This document shows positions 9,827 to 19,300 of a stretch of 64,000 nt of DNA, piece after piece. Location: the NCBI GenBank assembly GCA_003615045.1, contig ML014125.1, forward strand, positions 148,034 through 212,033, written 5' to 3'. The notes below the pieces were generated by a model. It searched no databases and was not told the origin of the DNA. It saw only the letters and a program-made list of their open reading frames with translations. A program made the position numbers and the translations under genes. The DNA is from Caulochytrium protostelioides (lineage: Eukaryota; Chytridiomycota; Caulochytriomycetes; Caulochytriales; Caulochytriaceae). Each line of letters begins with the position of its first letter. The stretch's first letter is position 1.

Positions 9827-12205
9827 CTAGTTGGCCATGGCCACACGGGGCTCGAGCGAGGCCGGCGGCCGCGCCCAGTCCGAGAGCGGCAGGAGCCCCT
9901 GCCCGCGAGCCCAGGCGGCCAGCGCGGCCTGCGTCGTGACGCTCTGGTGCGCGGCGAGTGAGGCGACCGAGGTCGGGCGGTCCGGCCGGACGGCGCCGCG
10001 TCGTCCGCCAAACGAGGCCAGCAGCTGCGGATACCGCGACGGCGCCTCGTCCGCGTCGGAGGCGTGGATGCCCGCGATCCAGGCCGCGAGCGCCTCGTGC
10101 TTGCCGAGGACATTGAGGACGTGCGCGGCCTGGCAGAGCGCGCTGTCGTACGCAGGCGCGACGAGGGCGCTGCTGTGGCGCAGCATGTCGGCCTGCAGCG
10201 CGGCGACGGGGTCCGGCAGCAGCGCGAGGGCCATGCAGCGGCGGGCTGCGAGCCGGGCACGCCGCGCGTCGCAGAGGGGCGCCATGGCCGGGTGGGCGGC
10301 CTGGAGGTCGCCCAGCAGCCGGGCGGCGTCGTCGGCGACGCGGCGGGCGCGGCAGAGGTCGAAGGGCGGCGTGGCGTGGCCCGCGGGCAGGGTCAGCCAG
10401 CGCGGGTGAAAGACGAGGTTCATGAGCACGGGGAAGATGCGGTGCATCACGACATGCGGGTTGCGCTCGGCGGCGGGCAGCTGGGCGAGCTTGGCGACGA
10501 GGGTTTGGGCCAGCGAATACGAAAGGTCGAGGAAGCCGGCCGACTCGTGGGCGGCGTGACGGCTGGCGTCGGCGGCGTCGGCGGCGTCGGCCGCCGTGGG
10601 TGCCGCGGGGGCCGCGACAACATCGCCGTCGTGGCGAGGCACGTAGCCCTTGCTGAGCGCGCGGCGATGGATGAGGTCAATGACATGCGCCAGCATGGCG
10701 AACGACGGCATCGAGGACGACGAGGACGACGAGGACGAGGACGGCCATGCGAGGTGGCGAGGCAACGGCGCACAGAACACGTCGGCCCAGGCCTGCAGCT
10801 GTGCCATGGGGATCGTCGTCCGCGCTGCGAGGAACCGCAGGACTTGGACGCGGTCGTGGCCCTTCATGTACGCGGGGGCCAGGGGCAGAAGGTACGCCAG
10901 CAGGTCCGCGCGGTCAGCCTGGCACATGACCACGCGCATACAGGCGACGAACGAGCGCAGCGCTGCGTCGTGGGCATGGGCATAGGCAGCGTTCCCCTGA
11001 GCCAGGTCATGCGCGGCGTCCCCATGGGCCTTCGCGACGGCGCGCTCGGCCAGGGCGATGACTGACGACCACTGCGCCAGCACCACGTCCCACTCGCCGA
11101 TGCGGGCGCGTGCGCACAGCGACTTGAGGTCGACGACGTCGCCAGGGCGCGCGAGGCCACGCCACCGCATCTCGGCCGCCAGCGCGAGCACCCAGTGCGG
11201 GAACGTGGCCGGGTTGACCCATGCAAACAGGTCCCGCAGCGCGCTGTTCGACCACTGCGTCACGTTCATCCGGACCGCGTGCTGGATCATGGGCTTAAAG
11301 GCCTCGTGCTGCATGGACAACAACGCCTTCGCCGACGCGTCTGCAGACGCGGACGCAGAAGGGTCGTCGGGCAGCGATGCCGGCGGCGAGGAGCCCCGTT
11401 CTTCCGTCGAGGGGCCATGGCGATGGCCATGGCGGCCGCGGATGGCGAGCGACAGCACGTGGCCCAGTGCCGCCGCCACGTGGGGTGAGGCATCAGCGTC
11501 GGCCTCGCCGACGCAGCGCCGCGTGGCCGCATACAGGTCCAGGAGCAGCGTGCGGCCGGCCTGGAGGTCCTGCTGGTCGACGTGGCGCTTCGCCACGAGC
11601 GTCAGCTGCGCGAGCACGGGCGCCGGCACGGCGTACGGCTGCCGGCTGCACGCGCTCACGATCTTGCGCAGCAGCAGCACGCGCCCGTTGACGCTGAGCT
11701 GCGCCATCGCCGCGGGCAGCTGCACGATCGGCGTCCGCAGCAGCGAGCGCTCGGCCTCGCTCAGGTCGAGCACGTCGGGGCTCAGCGCGTTCAGCTGCTC
11801 CCAGCGCGGCGCGCGGGTCGTCGATGACGGGGCGCTCGCCGGTGGCGGCGAGGCCGGCCCGGGAGCGGCGGGCGAGCGGTGGCGCTGCAGACTCTGGCCA
11901 ATGACCTTCGAGTACTGCTGCAGGATCTCGCTCTCGCTGGCGGTGTCGTTGGCCAACGACGCGAGGAACGCGTCGGTGAGACGCTCATACTTGGCATGCT
12001 CGGCGGCGATCGCTTCCGCCTGCGCGCGCAGCGACCAGGACACGATGCCACGTCGGGCAACACGCACCGGCACGCCGGGCCGCGCTGCGCCGCGGCGGCA
12101 AGGCGCTACGCCGAGCGCTTGTGAGACGGCCGCAAGCGAAACGGCCGCGAACGTGGCGGCAGACGCCGCCGCGGGCGGCGGGGGCGGCCTTGTGAACAGG
12201 CTCAT
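9827..12205 (-). CDS. Hypothetical helical protein with mitochondrial-type N-terminus
   Basis: The family is not recognised. The 792-residue protein starts at the ATG at 12205; the same frame stays open 153 bases further upstream, but that part has a His/Pro/Ile repeat from a CGGGTGTAT-type DNA repeat and looks non-coding. The first 60 residues are rich in Arg, Ala, Ser and Pro with no acidic residue, as in a mitochondrial presequence. The remainder is largely alpha-helical with Leu/Ala-rich segments and scattered Trp, reminiscent of helical-repeat (PPR or FASTK-like) organelle RNA factors, but no repeat consensus could be fixed. A Ser-run (10 Ser) lies near residue 535. The gene converges on the kinase-RhoGEF gene, with 160 bases between stops. 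Confidence 0.72.
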   Translation of the reverse strand: MSLFTRPPPPPAAASAATFAAVSLAAVSQALGVAPCRRGAARPGVPVRVARRGIVSWSLRAQAEAIAAEHAKYERLTDAFLASLANDTASESEILQQYSKVIGQSLQRHRSPAAPGPASPPPASAPSSTTRAPRWEQLNALSPDVLDLSEAERSLLRTPIVQLPAAMAQLSVNGRVLLLRKIVSACSRQPYAVPAPVLAQLTLVAKRHVDQQDLQAGRTLLLDLYAATRRCVGEADADASPHVAAALGHVLSLAIRGRHGHRHGPSTEERGSSPPASLPDDPSASASADASAKALLSMQHEAFKPMIQHAVRMNVTQWSNSALRDLFAWVNPATFPHWVLALAAEMRWRGLARPGDVVDLKSLCARARIGEWDVVLAQWSSVIALAERAVAKAHGDAAHDLAQGNAAYAHAHDAALRSFVACMRVVMCQADRADLLAYLLPLAPAYMKGHDRVQVLRFLAARTTIPMAQLQAWADVFCAPLPRHLAWPSSSSSSSSSSMPSFAMLAHVIDLIHRRALSKGYVPRHDGDVVAAPAAPTAADAADAADASRHAAHESAGFLDLSYSLAQTLVAKLAQLPAAERNPHVVMHRIFPVLMNLVFHPRWLTLPAGHATPPFDLCRARRVADDAARLLGDLQAAHPAMAPLCDARRARLAARRCMALALLPDPVAALQADMLRHSSALVAPAYDSALCQAAHVLNVLGKHEALAAWIAGIHASDADEAPSRYPQLLASFGGRRGAVRPDRPTSVASLAAHQSVTTQAALAAWARGQGLLPLSDWARPPASLEPRVAMAN

Positions 12206-13365
12206 CGGGTGTATCGGGTGTATCCCATGTATCGGATGCTTTGGGGTTCGGTCAAAGTCGGCGACCAGCGGTCTGAGCGGCGCCGCAAAACAAAGCCTGG
12301 GCCGCCAAGAAGCTTTGGCGAGAGGGCAATAGGCAACCATGTATGGCACACGCTGCACGATACCTGATGTGCAGTGCTCACGTGCAGCTCAATGAACCTA
12401 GGACGGTGGGTATGGTGTGCTGGCCCTGTCCCGCTCGATGGATCCATTTGGCTTCCCGCGCCGCCCCTTCTTGGCTCGAGTCACGAGTCTGTTGGCGACG
12501 TCACCTCCGGTGGCGTGGCTCAGCGGCGGCCGAGCCACTCTGGCAAGCGGCGGCGCAGTGACTGCGCCCCCGTCTCGGTCGCCCAACCTCTCCTGTCCGC
12601 GGCGTCCCCTCGCGTGGAACTGAGCAGTCCACGCGGCGATGCGCTGCGGTGCGATGCCGGCGTCATTGCCGATCTTCCGAGAAATTCAAGAGCCGCTCGG
12701 GAAAAGGAAAGAAGCATGCCGTGTCGCGTGGTGGCCGCAGCCCTGCTGGCGCTCTCGTGATCGACGTGCCTTCGCCGGAACGCGTCGACCCCGTCGTTCA
12801 CGGCGACCGACGCGTCGCATCGCACACTCTTGCGCTATCACGCGGAGCGATGTCGATGGCTGCCGAGTGACGCGTGGAAGGTCGTGCGGAGTTTGCCGCC
12901 GCCGCCGCCCCCTTTCCCCATGGACCGCCCCGCGTGTCGACACCCCGCGCTCCTGCGTACGCGTACATGTCGAGGAAGGCGGCCAACGGTGCGCCGAAAG
13001 CCGTCCCGTGCGACGCGTGGTGCTGCGCTGGCTCGCGGCGTGGCCACCGGTGGCGCGGAGGCCATCCCCCGGCATCGGGGTCACGCACGCCGCTGCGCGG
13101 CACATCTCGCACGCCGATGCCGCGGGTCGCACGGATGACTGGTTATGATCGCCATCCAAGGACCACGACGATTTCAAGAACGAGAACCCCGCGTTCATGA
13201 CGACGTTGGAGAGACGAGAATACTCCGGAAGCATACCTCGGCCTTCGTGTGATAATCGTCCACCGTCATGCCCCCCGTCAATCAACATCCAGCAAGCCCG
13301 CTTCCATCACCCGATCTCAAGGCAGCACCCACTTTGGATGGGATGAGTGCGCGCACAGTCGCGCC
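12206..13365. other. Divergent intergenic region, 1.16 kb
   Basis: Holds the promoters of the minus-strand helical protein and the plus-strand calpain-like gene. Near 12205-12245 a short CGGGTGTAT / CCATGTATC-type direct repeat sits directly before the minus-strand ATG. No TATA box and no coding sequence recognised. Confidence 0.5.
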
Positions 13366-15966
13366 ATGACGGCGACACGACGCTTCGGCGACCAGGACTA
13401 CTCGGCACTCAAGCAGCGCGCGTTGCGCCAGCGGCAGCTCTTCTACGATCCGACCTTCACGCCGTATCCGTCCAAAACCCAACGTACCGCGCGCGACGGC
13501 CACCGACTCTCGGTGCCCCTGGCCACGCTTGAGATCGAGCGCAGCGCGCATGCGGCGCCCGCTGCCGAGCCCGCGCATGGTGCGCGGTGGTCGATGCCGG
13601 CGGCCGCCGCGCCCGCCGCGGTCCCGCCGCCCGCCGCCGCGCCCAACATAGACGCCGTCGTCTGGCGCCCGTGCCGTGAGATCGCGCTGGCGCCGCGCCT
13701 AGTGAGCGACGGCCTCCCGCGCCAGCGCGACGGCGCGACCGCGTGGATCGTCGCGGCCGCCGCCGTGCTGACCGTCTTCCCGGACCTGCTGGACGCTGTC
13801 GTGCCCGACCGCGCCGCCCAGGACTGGCCTGATGACGGCGGCTGCCGGCGGCTGCCCACGGGCCAGACGGCGACGCCCTTCCATCCGGGCATTTTCCGGT
13901 TCCGCTTCTGGCGGCTCGGCCGGCGCTGCGAGGTGGTCGTCGACAGCGCGCTGCCGTGCCGCGCGGCCGACGGCGCGCTGCTCTATGCCCGCGGCGTCCG
14001 CCGTGCCGGCGCCGTGCTCTGGCCGCTGCTCGAGAAGGCCTACGCCAAGCTCGTCGGTGGCTACGCTGTGCTGCAGCAGTCGACATCGACCCGCTTCGCG
14101 GACGTCCTCGCCGACCTCTCGGGCCGCTGGCCCGAGACCGTCGCGGTCCACTGGGGCCCTGACGCCGCCGCGCCTCCCCGCTATGGACGGCATCGCCGCC
14201 ACGAGCCGCGCGATTCCGACGAGGCAAGCACCCTGTCACACGATGCGCAGCAGCAGGGGCTGTCGCGTCTGCTCGCCGAGCAGCGGAAGGCCGCGTGGAT
14301 AGCGGCGGTGCTCAGGATGCCGCTGTGGTCAACGGCCCCGAGCGGAACCCCGAAGACCGCCGGCACGCCGTCCCTGCAGCGCCAAGTCTTTCCGATTCGA
14401 TGGGCGCGGATCCTGCCTGCCACCGCGCCCGACCATGCCGCGACGGCCATCGTGTGCCTCCGAGACCCGTGGGGTAAGCACTCGTGGCTGCCGCGCGAGG
14501 CCAAGACGCCGTGGGCCGCCGCGGCGTATGCGGCGGCGCCCGTGGCCGTGCAGCACCTGATGGGCGACGATGTCATTGGCCCGAACGTCATCATGCTGTG
14601 GACCCATTTCGTCAGCATATTTGCCACGTGGATCGTGGCGCCGCCCGCGGTCTCGAGCGCGCCGCCCGCGTGGTGGTCGCGCTGCTTGCCGCCCCTTCGG
14701 TGTGCTGCACCCACGACCACCACGTGCGAAGGATACTGGCCTGGCAACGCGCTCCTCGCGTCGGCCAGCAGCCCCCCACCGCCGGTGGCATCGCCGACCG
14801 CGTCGCCGGCCCCGTTGCCAGTCGCGATCGACCCGCAGACGCCCCAGTACCTGCTGCGCATCGCGCAGCCGGACGACGTGCTTCTCCACCTCACCCAGAT
14901 CGGGTCCCCGCTGCGCGACGGACTCGAACGCGGCATGGTCCCGATGGGCCTCGTGGTGGTGCGCGTCGAGCGGAACCGGCGGCACCGGCTGACGGCGGCG
15001 CAGCTCGCGGCTTTCGATGTGCAGCCCGGCGGCATCGCCTGCGCGGGCCGGCGCGCGGGCCGGCGCTCAGGCCCGGCGGCGAGCTCGTGGCAGACGCGCG
15101 TCGGCCACGTGGCGCCCTGCGCCGCCCGCGACATCGACGCCCGCTTCGTCCTCGCGCCGGGCACGTACGTCGTGCTCCCGACCGTCGCGTCGCCGTGCCA
15201 CGTCGGCGGGTTCCGTCTCGGCGTCGCGTCCATGCGCGCCGCCGAGACGCGGCGCGCTGTGCTGCGGCCGCTGACGCGTGGCCTGCCGGCGCCGTGCTGG
15301 TACCGCGCATTCCCGATGGGCGTGCTGCGCCTCGCGGTGCTGCAGGGCACGACGGCGGCGGCGGCCTCCACGCCGATGGCGGCGATGGCGATGGCGGCCG
15401 CAGGATACCACCCGCCGTCCCGCTCAAGCGTGGCGACCAGCGGCGACGACGCCGCGGTCACGGTGCATGTGGCGCTCGTGGACGCGGGTCTGCCGCCCGT
15501 GGCGCGGCGGTGGGCGTCGACCGGGCCGATCCCCGTCACGCCGACGGCGCATGCCCCCTCCCGCTCGTCCTCGGCCGGCTCGACGCCGTCCGTCCCCGAT
15601 GCCGGTATAACCACGGCGACCATGACGGCGACGGAAAGCCCGGAAGCCTATGCGCATGCGACGGCGCGCGCTGATGCCAACGCAAGCATAAGCGCGGCAA
15701 ATGCGTTTGTGTGGCTCGTCCGCGATCCGCGCAAAGCGGTCCTGCGGCTGCGGGTGGTGCGGGCGGCCGCGGGCCACGGGCCGGCGCGCGTCGTCGGCGA
15801 AGCGCACGTGGCCTGTGAGACGTATATGACGATGGCGAGGCGCGAGCGCGACTGGGAGATCGTTGTGCCCGTCGCGTCAGCGCGCGACGCGGAGGCCGTG
15901 CCCTTGTTGACGGCGTTGACGTTGCGAATCCGGTATGATGGCTCGTTGGCCGCGCTGACCGAGTAG
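13366..15966 (+). CDS. Calpain-like protein (CAPN5/6 type) predicted to be catalytically inactive
   Basis: Single exon, 866 residues. The start (FGDQDYSALKQ...LFYDPTF) and a later W-RP-EI element are typical of calpain-5/6/TRA-3. The protease core 2 signature GIFRFRFW, followed by an LLEKAYAKL-GGY stretch, is well kept. The active-site box, normally QGxxGDCWF, reads Q-R-D-G-A-T-A-W at 120-127, so the nucleophilic Cys is Ala126 although the oxyanion Gln120 and Trp127 remain. No GHAY motif is found, and the Asn of RNPWG is Asp367 (RDPWG). A C2-like domain III follows (PGTYVVLPT near 600) and a final C2-like segment (about 790-860). It would act as a non-proteolytic scaffold or regulator, as proposed for mammalian CAPN6, which also lacks its Cys. 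The upstream in-frame extension has no ATG. Substrate or partner unknown. Confidence 0.85.
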   Translation: MTATRRFGDQDYSALKQRALRQRQLFYDPTFTPYPSKTQRTARDGHRLSVPLATLEIERSAHAAPAAEPAHGARWSMPAAAAPAAVPPPAAAPNIDAVVWRPCREIALAPRLVSDGLPRQRDGATAWIVAAAAVLTVFPDLLDAVVPDRAAQDWPDDGGCRRLPTGQTATPFHPGIFRFRFWRLGRRCEVVVDSALPCRAADGALLYARGVRRAGAVLWPLLEKAYAKLVGGYAVLQQSTSTRFADVLADLSGRWPETVAVHWGPDAAAPPRYGRHRRHEPRDSDEASTLSHDAQQQGLSRLLAEQRKAAWIAAVLRMPLWSTAPSGTPKTAGTPSLQRQVFPIRWARILPATAPDHAATAIVCLRDPWGKHSWLPREAKTPWAAAAYAAAPVAVQHLMGDDVIGPNVIMLWTHFVSIFATWIVAPPAVSSAPPAWWSRCLPPLRCAAPTTTTCEGYWPGNALLASASSPPPPVASPTASPAPLPVAIDPQTPQYLLRIAQPDDVLLHLTQIGSPLRDGLERGMVPMGLVVVRVERNRRHRLTAAQLAAFDVQPGGIACAGRRAGRRSGPAASSWQTRVGHVAPCAARDIDARFVLAPGTYVVLPTVASPCHVGGFRLGVASMRAAETRRAVLRPLTRGLPAPCWYRAFPMGVLRLAVLQGTTAAAASTPMAAMAMAAAGYHPPSRSSVATSGDDAAVTVHVALVDAGLPPVARRWASTGPIPVTPTAHAPSRSSSAGSTPSVPDAGITTATMTATESPEAYAHATARADANASISAANAFVWLVRDPRKAVLRLRVVRAAAGHGPARVVGEAHVACETYMTMARRERDWEIVVPVASARDAEAVPLLTALTLRIRYDGSLAALTE

Positions 15967-16306
15967 ACCAAATTCTGCGACAAAGCATTGCAATGGTGGG
16001 TATATCGTGCGGGCACGAAAGCCGACGTGATTGATAAAAAATATATATTTGTTGTAAATGCGGAGCGATTTCACGGCTTTGACATGACCGACGTGACGAA
16101 CCGTGCAACAGTTGTGATCGTATTTTCTGTCTTGCCGTACAGTTCATGATGAGTCTGTTTGGTTTGCATATCTGCATACCGGCATCGGACATCTGCACAA
16201 CGTTCAGTATCATTTCGCATCATCGCTTTCAGCTCGAAAGGCAAACAAAGAAAATTAAAAAAAGGTAGAACGAAAAAAAAGGAAAGCAGGATAAGATCTC
16301 GCGCTA
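15967..16306. other. Convergent intergenic region, AT-richer
   Basis: Lies between the stops of the calpain-like gene and the deubiquitinase. It is clearly AT-richer than the flanking genes, with AAAAATATATATTT near 16038 and A-rich tracts at 16245-16285, consistent with two 3' UTR and polyadenylation regions facing each other. No gene. Confidence 0.6.
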
Positions 16307-19300
16307 TCACAGCGCGGCCCGATCAGCGACCATCGTCTCGGCACCAGCTAGAGCCGGCGCGGCGGCCGGCGTGGCGATCACCGCTGTTGCGGGATCCGCC
16401 GTCGCGGCAGACGCAGCCGAGACGGCGTCGGCGTCTGCGGCGTCCGCTGGCGCGGCGGGGACGGTCAGGGGCGCCGTCACGGGCGCCGGCGCTCCCGGCT
16501 CGCGGCGCACGTAGAACAGCACGTACGCGTAGTGGGTGGCGACGTCGGCAGCGTCGACGCGGGTGACGAGGTTATCGTCGAAGTGGTACCACTTGCCGTC
16601 TCGCCACGCAAAGCTCGTGTAATGTCCGTTCTCCATGGAGCCCATGTGGTTGCAGACGGAGACGAGGTCGAAGACCACGTGGTCGGGGCCATACGTCGGC
16701 GCGTCGGAGGCGTCGGCGGCGGCCGAGAGCAGCTGGCCGTTCTGGAAGACGAGCACGTGGGGAATCGCGACGGTATGGTCGACCTTGCACATGTCACCCG
16801 TGCTCATGTCAAGCTCGAAGCGCTTGAGCTGAACAATGAGCACGCGCTGCGGAAGCGCATATAATGCGAGCTGCTTGGTGGCCTCGCCCTTCGTCTTGCA
16901 CTTCGGACATAGCCAGTCGTCGATCGTTTCCTTGGCGAGGTGGCCGCCCAGGCACGCCTCGAAGGCGATCGGGCGGCTCACCACGGCCTGGCGGTGCTTG
17001 AAGAGGATCACGTCCTCGAGGGTCAGCGGATCGATGTTCAGCGGCAGGCACGCCTCCAGCGCTGGCAGGTTGAGGCTCGTTTGTGCGGAGTCCGCGGTCC
17101 ACAGCAGGGTGGCCATCACGAGCGCGCCCGGGCGCACATACTGGACCGTCGCGTCCTGGGTCTTGAAGGGCCACTCGAGCTGGATCCCGCGGCGCCAGAC
17201 AGCCTGGAGCATCGCCTCGGTCTCGGGTAGGCGGCCGACATAGACCTGCGCCTTGAGCAGCGCGCTCAGCATCATGTAGTAGAAGGTGAAGAAGGAGCAG
17301 TGCGACCGCTCGAGCGCGACGGCCTGCGGCCATCCGATCGGCTGTAGAACCTCTTCCATCTCCATCTCCACCTCCGCCGCGGCCTCAGCATCGGCAGGCG
17401 ACGCATCCGCCGCGGCACTGGCGAGGCGCGTGCGCGTGCCGGGCACAGCGTTCTCGGCGTCGTGGTCTCCGTTGTCGTTGTCATCGTCGCCTTCGTCGTC
17501 GTCGTCGCCGTCGTCATCGTTCGGCGCCAGCGGCGGCGGCACCGCCGGATCACTCGCGCCGTCTTCCGCCTCCACCTCGCCTGCCTCACGGACCGGTGAT
17601 GGCGCCGCTGGCATGGCGGACGCAGCGATGGGCCGCTGCGTCACCAGCGAGTGATGCAGCAGGACGATGGGCTTGGTGTCCGAGACTAGGTAAACATACA
17701 GGCACGTCGCCAGGTCTTCTTCGATGGCGCCGAGCGTGTCGTCGTCGTCGAGACGCTGGGTGACGCGGCCATTCACAATGATGAAGGGCAGCAGGTTGGA
17801 CGCGCTCTTGCGAAGCTTGATCGCGAGCGCCTCGCGGAGCTGCCCGATGGTCGTCGCGGGGCCCATCGCGACGGGCAAGCGGTAGCGCTTGTGATCCGTC
17901 GTGACGAGGGAGATCGAGAACGGCGTGAGGTGCGCCGGCTGCGCGTCGAGCTCGTCGCGCGCGGCCGCGACGACTTCTTCTTCGACGTCGTCGTCATCGT
18001 GACGCCGCTTCGGGATCTCGAGCGAGAGGCACTGGTACGCGTCGAACTTCTTCTTGGTCCAGCCGCAGCTGCCACAGCGCAGCGTGCTCTTGTACTGGCC
18101 CTGAATGAGGTCGTACACGTGGCTGTCGTCGCGCGCGCGGTCGGCGGCAGCAAAGCGCTGGGCGACCTCCGCGTCGGTCTGCGAGTCGTCAAAATCAGGC
18201 ATCTCGACCGCCGGCTGCTTGACGTGGACGCGGTTCACGGACTCGTGGAGCTCGTCCAAGCACAGAATCAGAAACTCCTGAGCGTCGTGCTGGATCATGG
18301 GCGACAGGTGGAACAAGCGCTCGACGGTGCCCTGGAAGCGGCGCGGCAGGAACGGCCGCGACCGCGACAGCGTCTGGCACATGATGTGGTTGAACGCTGC
18401 CGCGAACTTGCCGCCGGACCGCGAGGCCTTGTTGGCATCCGACACGTCCGGGACAAACTCGTCGGTGCCGAAGTAGGCCACGAGCGGCTCAAGCGAGCAC
18501 AGCGACTGCAGCACCGAGATCATGTAGCAGTCGAATCCGTTGTTCGCGAGCCCAATCACGGCGCGCTTCGCGCGCAAATCCAGTGACGTGACCGCGGCGC
18601 CGAGGCTGGTGACGCCCGGCGCGGCCGCAGCCGCGGCGGTTTCGGACGCCGACGCCGTCGCTTCTTCTGACGACGACGCCGCCGCGGGCGCCGAGGACGC
18701 CGCCGTCGTGGCGGACGCCGTCATCGCCGTGGTCGTCGCGGCCGTCCGCGCGGCGATCGCAGCCGGCATGACGCCCTTGAGCACATGGAACGCCTCGTCG
18801 TCCTGGTCGTCATCGTCCTCCAAGGATTCATACTCGGCTTCCGAGGGCGACGCCATGTCCGAAGCGTCCGAGGCGTCGGAGCCGGAGAGCTCGGAGCCGG
18901 CGTCCGAAGGCGCCTCGATTGCGAAGCTCGAGTCTTCCGCGTCCTCGCTATGCGACGACGTCGTGGTCATGTCTTCGGCGACGGCGACGTCCGAGACGTC
19001 GCTGATCCCCAGAGCCGGCGCGTCAACGGGCAAGCACGGCGGCGACGCCAGCAGCCGCGGGTCCGAGGGCGCGAACTCGATCGGCTTGCCAAGCGACCGC
19101 CAGGGCGCGTTGGAGGTCTTCACGAGCAGCAGCTCGACGATGCCCGGCTTGATGGAGATGCGTGAGTGGTGCTTGTCGATCGGCCCCGGCAAGGGGTCCC
19201 AGCCGAGCGCGAACGGCGGGGTTGCTTTGGGGTTCGGCGACGGCGGCGCCGCGTACACGAGCTGCACGCTGTGGTCCGCGAGGTCCAGGTGCAGCGCGAC

